Shown: positions 3,608 to 7,437 of the stretch, in pieces
Position numbering within the stretch: position 1 is the stretch's first letter
How the letters are laid out: every line of letters starts with the position of its first letter
Assembly (NCBI GenBank): GCA_910587195.1
Contig: CAJUKL010000057.1
Coordinates: forward strand, 5,210-12,646
From: an uncultured Clostridia bacterium
GTDB lineage: Bacteria > Bacillota > Clostridia > Lachnospirales > Anaerotignaceae
DNA length: 7,437 nt
Direction: 5' to 3'
Notes under the pieces: generated by a model
Databases searched by the model: none
The model's input: only the letters and a program-made list of their open reading frames with translations
Told to the model about the DNA's origin: nothing
Position numbers and translations under genes: made by a program

Positions 3608-6013
3608 ATGCCACAGACAAAAGAATTAAGTTACAAACAATTAAAAAATATCTGTTATCCTTCTAATTTTTCTTTTAAGACAACAGATGAAATAACAGCA
3701 CTAGATGGTGGTGTTATTGGTCAGGAAAGGGCAGTAAAAGCCTTCGATTTTGGACTGACAGTAAAAATGCAAGGATATAATATTTTTATGACAGGGCCTT
3801 CTGGCACTGGAAAAACAACTTATGCAAAAATCAGCACAAAAAAAATTGCTGCAACGGAACCTATTCCCTATGATTGGTGTTATGTATATCATTTTCAAAA
3901 TCCAAGAACACCTCTTGCTTTACGATTTCAGGCGGGTATGGGAAAGCAATTCAAGGAAGATATGAGTGAATTGGTACAAATATTAAAAACAGAAATACAA
4001 AAAGTTTTTCGTTCAGAAGACTATGAAAAAGAAAAAAATGTTATTTTAAAAAAATTTGATGAAAAAAAGGACGTCTATATGAAAGAAATGTCCGATATGG
4101 CAAAAGAAAACGGATTTCAGTTACGTTCTTCCAATTCCGGCATCTATTTTATGCCTATTATAGATGGAAAAACGATTAATGAAGAAGAATATGACAAACT
4201 GGAAGAAGAAGAACAAGAAGCCATTGATAAAGCCTCCAATGTGGTACAAGAAAAAGCAAGTACCATTATGCGGGATTTACGAGAATTAGAAAAAGAATGT
4301 AAAAAAGAAACAGATGGATTAGATTATAAAATTGGTATGTTTGCAATCGGGCATCATGTCAATTCTGTACAGGAAAAATATAAAGAATATCCCCGCGTTA
4401 TTTCTTATATTAATGATGTTAAAGAAGATGTTCTTGAAAATATCAGTCAATTTTTTGAAGAAGAGGAAGAAATTGATGAAAATATCGCTTCACTTTTACC
4501 TATATTTTCCAAAAAATCTGCGGAGGACATCACACAAAAATATAATGTCAATTTAATTGTAGACCATTCAGAAACAGAAGGCGCACCTGTTGTAGTACAT
4601 TTTAATCCAACTTATTATAATCTAGTGGGAGAAGTGGAATATGACAGCGAATTTGGAAATCTTACTACTGATTTTATGAAAATAAAAGCTGGATTATTTC
4701 ATAAAGCAAATGGCGGATATTTAATTTTACAAGCACAAGATATATTATCAAATCCACAATCTTGGGAAGCAATCCGTAGAGTGATTAAAACAAAAGAGAT
4801 TACTATGGAAAATTTAAGGGAACAAATGGGAGCGATTGTTGCACCAGTATTAAAACCGGAACCCATTCCAGCAGATTTTAAAATTATATTAATTGGTAGT
4901 GAATATTATTATGAAGTATTAAACGAATTTGATGACGAATTTGACAAATTTTTTAAAATCAAAGCCGAATTTGATTATGAAATGAAAAGAAATGATGAAA
5001 ACATTATAAAATTAGCGCAATTTATAAAAAAGTTTTCTGAAAAAGAACATACTGCTCCCTTTACAGCAGATGCTGTTTGTGCAATTATAGAATATTCTTC
5101 CAGAACAGCAGAAAGACAAGACAAACTAAGCACACGATTTAACCGTTTAATTGAAGTAATGGGAGAAGCAGCAACCTGGGCAAAACTGGCAGGTGACACT
5201 CTTATTACCTCAAAACACATTAAAAAAGCAATCACAGAAAAAGAGCAAAGGCTAAAAATGTATGAAGAAAAACTAGCTGAAATGTTAGATGAGCAAGTTA
5301 TTATGATAGATACAGAGGGAAGCAAAATAGGTCAAATTAACGGTTTAGCAGTATTAGACATGGGAAGTTATGCCTTTGGAAATCCATCACGTATTACAGC
5401 AACAACTTATATGGGAGAATCCGGAATTATTAACATTGAAAAAGAGGCGCAGCTAAGTGGGCAGACACATGACAAGGGGATTCAAATATTAACCGGTTTT
5501 TTAGGGCAGACTTATGCACAGGAATTTCCGTTATCCCTTTCGTGCCGTGTTTGTTTTGAACAAAATTACAATGGCATTGATGGTGATAGTGCATCTAGCA
5601 CAGAATTATATTGTATTTTATCCAGTTTAGCAGAAATTCCAATTCGGCAAGATTTAGCTGTAACAGGTTCCATCAATCAGAGAGGAGAAATCCAAGCGAT
5701 TGGAGGTGTAACCTATAAAATAGAGGGATTTTTTGACTTATGCAAAAAAAGAGGGCTAACAGGGACGCAAGGCGTAATTATACCAGAAACAAACATCAAA
5801 GACCTTGTATTAAAAGATGAAGTAGTAGAAGCGGTCAAAAAGGGAGATTTTCATATTTATGCGATTTCAAAATTAGAAGAAGGAATTGAATTATTAATGC
5901 AAATACCAGCAGGAAAACGGAACAAAAACGGAAAATATCCTTCTGATAGTGTACATGGCAAAGTAATGAAAAAGCTAAAATCCTATTATAAAGGAAGTTC
6001 CGGCGAAAAATAA
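3608..6013 (+). CDS. AAA ATPase / Lon-type (S16) protease
   Basis: An 801-residue cytoplasmic ATP-dependent serine protease of the Lon-like group with an AAA_32-type ATPase module, related to E. coli YcbZ rather than to classical LonA. Domains in order: N-terminal segment with IGQERAV (37-43); Walker A GPSGTGKT (63-70); a charged, probably coiled-coil insertion (about 115-300); the second part of the ATPase with FHKANGGYLIL (364-374) and the sensor-like FKIILIGSEYYYEVL (424-438); a helical segment; and the proteolytic domain (about 568-765). The Ser-Lys dyad is S661 in DGDSAS and K704 in TYKIEGFF, 43 residues apart, the same spacing as S679/K722 in E. coli Lon. The start at 3608 has AAAGGAGG (3591-3598). 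There is no substrate-binding Lon N-domain and no transmembrane segment of the membrane LonB type. It follows rimI by 128 bp. Confidence 0.92.
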   Translation: MPQTKELSYKQLKNICYPSNFSFKTTDEITALDGGVIGQERAVKAFDFGLTVKMQGYNIFMTGPSGTGKTTYAKISTKKIAATEPIPYDWCYVYHFQNPRTPLALRFQAGMGKQFKEDMSELVQILKTEIQKVFRSEDYEKEKNVILKKFDEKKDVYMKEMSDMAKENGFQLRSSNSGIYFMPIIDGKTINEEEYDKLEEEEQEAIDKASNVVQEKASTIMRDLRELEKECKKETDGLDYKIGMFAIGHHVNSVQEKYKEYPRVISYINDVKEDVLENISQFFEEEEEIDENIASLLPIFSKKSAEDITQKYNVNLIVDHSETEGAPVVVHFNPTYYNLVGEVEYDSEFGNLTTDFMKIKAGLFHKANGGYLILQAQDILSNPQSWEAIRRVIKTKEITMENLREQMGAIVAPVLKPEPIPADFKIILIGSEYYYEVLNEFDDEFDKFFKIKAEFDYEMKRNDENIIKLAQFIKKFSEKEHTAPFTADAVCAIIEYSSRTAERQDKLSTRFNRLIEVMGEAATWAKLAGDTLITSKHIKKAITEKEQRLKMYEEKLAEMLDEQVIMIDTEGSKIGQINGLAVLDMGSYAFGNPSRITATTYMGESGIINIEKEAQLSGQTHDKGIQILTGFLGQTYAQEFPLSLSCRVCFEQNYNGIDGDSASSTELYCILSSLAEIPIRQDLAVTGSINQRGEIQAIGGVTYKIEGFFDLCKKRGLTGTQGVIIPETNIKDLVLKDEVVEAVKKGDFHIYAISKLEEGIELLMQIPAGKRNKNGKYPSDSVHGKVMKKLKSYYKGSSGEK

Positions 6014-6120
6014 CTTACTTTCTTGAAAGAAAGTAAGCAAAGAACTTTTATGCAAAACTCCGTTTTGCTGCCATGTGTTGGACTTAAACGCCAGTTATAG
6101 ATGAACGACAACGGAGCACC
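6014..6120 (-). repeat. Palindromic element, copy E2 (minus orientation)
   Basis: Read on the minus strand it has the homologous lead-in (6100-6062, 25/39 match to E3), hairpin I with arms GCAAAAC (6068-6062) and GTTTTGC (6058-6052) around GGA, then box ATAAAAGTTCTTTG (6051-6038). Hairpin II follows with perfect 11-bp arms CTTACTTTCTT (6037-6027) and AAGAAAGTAAG (6024-6014). Compared with E1, both hairpin stems have changed bases on both sides and still pair. Hairpin II starts directly after the protease stop codon (6011-6013). It could slow or end transcription from the left, though no T-tract follows on the plus strand. Confidence 0.8.
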
Positions 6121-6210
6121 AGAGGTTAAAACTCTCACTCTGTTCCGTGTGCAAAAGAAAAAGTTTTTGGTCAAGCTTTTTTCAAAAAGCTTGTAGGAGT
6201 TTGAGGGTGC
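6113..6210 (+). repeat. Palindromic element, copy E4 (plus orientation)
   Basis: The closing stem pairs AAACTC (6129-6134) with GAGTTT (6197-6202), and outside it GCACC (6116-6120) can pair with GGTGC (6206-6210). Inside are a box-like AAAAAGTTTTTGG (6158-6170) and hairpin II with perfect 10-bp arms CAAGCTTTTT (6172-6181) and AAAAAGCTTG (6184-6193) around TC. The motif GAGTTTGAGGG after hairpin II matches GAGTTTGAG in E1. Hairpin I is not evident. With E2 it forms an outward-facing pair, hairpin II at each outer end, about 180 bp across. Confidence 0.65.
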
Positions 6211-6230
6211 AAAACGTACTAAAATATAAA

Positions 6231-6280
6231 TTTTGGAGGAACTTTTCATAATTGAAAAAAGTTCCTCCAAAAGTTTTTAT
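6231..6280 (-). terminator. Bidirectional intrinsic terminator
   Basis: A perfect 16-bp stem pairs TTTTGGAGGAACTTTT (6231-6246) with AAAAGTTCCTCCAAAA (6257-6272) around a 10-base loop. On the plus strand GTTTTTATT follows; on the minus strand the stem's own U-run is followed by TATATTTT. It sits about 40 bp after the stop of the secreted-protein gene on the minus strand and roughly 220 bp after the protease stop on the plus strand, so it can insulate both convergent genes. Confidence 0.75.
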
Positions 6281-6312
6281 TAAGTGCAACGATAATTGTT
6301 AAACTTCCATTT

Positions 6313-6849
6313 TTATTCTTGCTTTTCTTTATTTACAAAAATGCTTTGCACTGTTTCACCATCTTCTGCATAAAAAATTCTAATAACATCATCTGCTTCT
6401 ATTTCTTCTACAGTACCTTGTTCTCCACCATTTTTGTGGATTTCAACATTTTCATCCAAAATAATTTCCATTGTTTCTTCTACAAAATTAAGTTCTTCCA
6501 TCATCTTATTATTATGTCTTGGTCTTTCAGGTCTTTCTCCATCTTCCCCTTCTGGCATTGGAGGCAATTCTGGACGTTCCCCATCTTCTCCTTCTGGTCT
6601 TGGTGGTTTTTCAGGTTTTTCGCCTTCTGGCATTTCTGGTTTTTCTGCCAATGTTACAACCAATGTACTTTCGTTTACTTCCACTACTTTCGCCATATCA
6701 AATTGTTCTTTTGTTTTATCCATTCTTTCTATTTTTTCGCCATATTTTCTGTCTTGCTCTGTTACAGTTTCTGCGCCAAACACACTACAACCTATGGAAA
6801 AACTCAAAGCCATACCTGCTACAAAAATCATTGTTAATTTCTTTTTCAT
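6313..6849 (-). CDS. Secreted acidic protein with Pro/Glu-rich repeats, function unknown
   Basis: A 178-residue exported protein. The N-terminus is a signal peptide (MKKKLTMIFVAGMALSFSIG): positive start, hydrophobic core, then Cys21. S-I-G-C is a poor lipobox, so either a lipoprotein anchored at C21 or cleavage near A26 is possible. After a charged helix-like stretch (about 30-52) comes VVEVNESTLVVTLAEKP (55-71), then an acidic Pro-rich insert (72-111). The insert has two 14-residue repeats containing PEGEDGERPE (85-94 and 99-108) and a partial earlier one. The C-terminal part (122-173) is predicted beta-rich, ending in the pattern ADDVIRIFYAEDGETVQSIFV. This beta pattern split by the insert recalls small secreted beta-barrel domains of the DUF5666 kind; that is a guess. 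The start at 6849 has AGAAGGA on the minus strand. Monocistronic, with its own terminator. Confidence 0.85.
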   Translation of the reverse strand: MKKKLTMIFVAGMALSFSIGCSVFGAETVTEQDRKYGEKIERMDKTKEQFDMAKVVEVNESTLVVTLAEKPEMPEGEKPEKPPRPEGEDGERPELPPMPEGEDGERPERPRHNNKMMEELNFVEETMEIILDENVEIHKNGGEQGTVEEIEADDVIRIFYAEDGETVQSIFVNKEKQE

Positions 6850-6990
6850 AAAAATTCCTTCTTTCTATTTTGTTTTCTATGCTATCTATCATACAAAATA
6901 AAAATGAGAAAAAAAGGAAAGCACTATTAAAAAAAAAGAAAAAAATATTAAAAAGGAATCAAAAACAGATGAAATATTTTTTATATTATA

Positions 6991-7206
6991 TCATATGCCA
7001 CATTGTTTTAATACTTCTCTTATCACTTCTTTATATTCCTCTTTTACTAAAATTTTATAATAATTTTTTTGTACTCTATTTTGCAAACGATTAGAAATCC
7101 TAAGTGTATTATTTATCATTTTGATTTGATAAGGAATCTCATTTTCATACAATTTTTGTTTAATTGTTATTATTTTACATTCTTCAGCCATTACAAAAAA
7201 TTCCAC
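6991..7206 (-). CDS. Small conserved-looking protein, DUF2007-like pattern
   Basis: A 71-residue cytoplasmic protein with no signal peptide or membrane segment. The GTG start at 7206 is preceded on the minus strand by AAAAAGGTGATTGA, a good ribosome binding site; the next Met (codon 6) has none, so GTG is preferred. The layout is an early helix (KLYENEIPYQIK, 18-29), a variable basic middle (NRLQNRVQKN, 39-48) and YYKILVKEEYKEVIREVLKQ (49-68). The 'L..N.IPY' turn plus a terminal 'Y.I.V..EY....'helix' pattern is typical of small DUF2007-type proteins; I infer this by eye only. It is on the same strand as tRNA-Tyr but separated from it by a terminator. The opposite-strand frame (6870-7094) lacks a ribosome binding site. 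The gap 6850-6990 shows no further gene or clear promoter. Confidence 0.6.
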   Translation of the reverse strand: MEFFVMAEECKIITIKQKLYENEIPYQIKMINNTLRISNRLQNRVQKNYYKILVKEEYKEVIREVLKQCGI

Positions 7207-7228
7207 TCAATCACCTTTTTTACAGAAT

Positions 7229-7253
7229 AAAAAACTGCCAACAATGTTGACAG
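7229..7253 (-). terminator. Intrinsic terminator after tRNA-Tyr
   Basis: On the minus strand, arms CTGTCAAC (7253-7246) and GTTGGCAG (7242-7235) pair over 8 bp with one G-U, loop ATT, followed at once by six T residues (7234-7229). It begins 9 bases after the tRNA 3' end. It would end the 16S-tRNA transcript before the 71-codon gene. Confidence 0.85.
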
Positions 7254-7261
7254 CTACAAAA

Positions 7262-7342
7262 TGGATGGGGAAGGATTCGAACCTTCGAAGCTATCGCAAC
7301 AGATTTACAGTCTGCCCCCTTTGGCCACTCGGGAACCCATCC
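7262..7342 (-). tRNA. tRNA-Tyr (anticodon GUA)
   Basis: On the minus strand the acceptor arms GGATGGG (7342-7336) and CCCATCC (7269-7263) pair perfectly over 7 bp, with discriminator A at 7262. The anticodon loop CTGTAAA (7310-7304) presents GUA, read at 7308-7306, closed by CAGA/TCTG. The T-arm carries GGTTCGAATCC. There is an extra variable arm, as bacterial tRNA-Tyr requires, and the total is 81 nt. CCA is not encoded (ATTTTG follows), so CCA must be added by the nucleotidyltransferase. It lies only 51 bp downstream of the 16S end and is probably co-transcribed with it. Confidence 0.95.
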
Positions 7343-7392
7343 AAAAACACTATAAAAAGAAAATAAAATAACAATACACAACAATGTCTCCA

Positions 7393-7437
<45 letters not shown>

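Noticed and set aside
6319..6901. Plus-strand open frames opposite the secreted-protein gene, including a Ser/Pro-rich one
   Set aside because: They are reverse-strand reflections of the Pro/Glu repeats and have no ribosome binding sites; the minus strand has a signal peptide and a good start.
6870..7094. Plus-strand ORF with a Lys-rich start and hydrophobic tail
   Set aside because: No ribosome binding site, A/T-tract composition, and it overlaps the better supported minus-strand gene.

Overview
The window looks like part of a strongly AT-rich Gram-positive chromosome, most likely a Clostridia-type anaerobe (inferred). The support is a PerR-type regulator with all five metal ligands, a Firmicutes-style tsaE-tsaB-rimI cluster, strong AGGAGG ribosome binding sites, and a 16S 3' end carrying the CCTCCTTTCT tail. 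A genus cannot be named from this alone.

Layout, left to right. Positions 1-280 hold a tandem array of three 102-bp units. Each unit has a near-consensus promoter pointing right (TTGAAC, 17 bp, TATAAT). The array runs into a multi-hairpin palindromic element (278-384) that abuts the 3' end of perR (808-389, minus strand). Divergent from perR is trmL (936-1424). After trmL come a hairpin that resembles an IS200/IS605 right end, an AT-rich leader, and the rightward cluster: a 77-codon lysine-rich small ORF, tsaE, tsaB, rimI and an AAA/Lon-type protease (3608-6013). From 6014 to 6272 there is a dense block of palindromes. To its right, on the minus strand, lie a secreted acidic proline-rich protein (6849-6313), a 71-codon small protein (7206-6991), a terminator, tRNA-Tyr(GUA), and the last 44 bases of a 16S rRNA gene running off the right edge.

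How the genes fit together. tsaE and tsaB make two proteins of the machinery that installs threonylcarbamoyl-adenosine (t6A) at position 37 of ANN-decoding tRNAs. trmL methylates the wobble ribose of certain tRNA-Leu species, and rimI is a GNAT N-acetyltransferase that commonly travels with tsaB. Much of the window is therefore translation-related, together with a peroxide/metal stress regulator and a proteolysis gene. tsaD, the usual companion of tsaE-tsaB-rimI, is not here; the Lon-like gene occupies the next position.

The two most unusual aspects are these. (1) A dispersed family of intergenic palindromic elements has copies at 299-384, 3485-3581, 6014-6120 and 6113-6210, with half-copies in the 102-bp array. 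They share a box AAAAGTTCTTTG(C) and hairpins whose stems change in compensating fashion. (2) The 16S gene is followed by tRNA-Tyr and a good intrinsic terminator rather than by 23S. Both window edges lie in repeated sequence, which is what a contig broken at repeats would look like.
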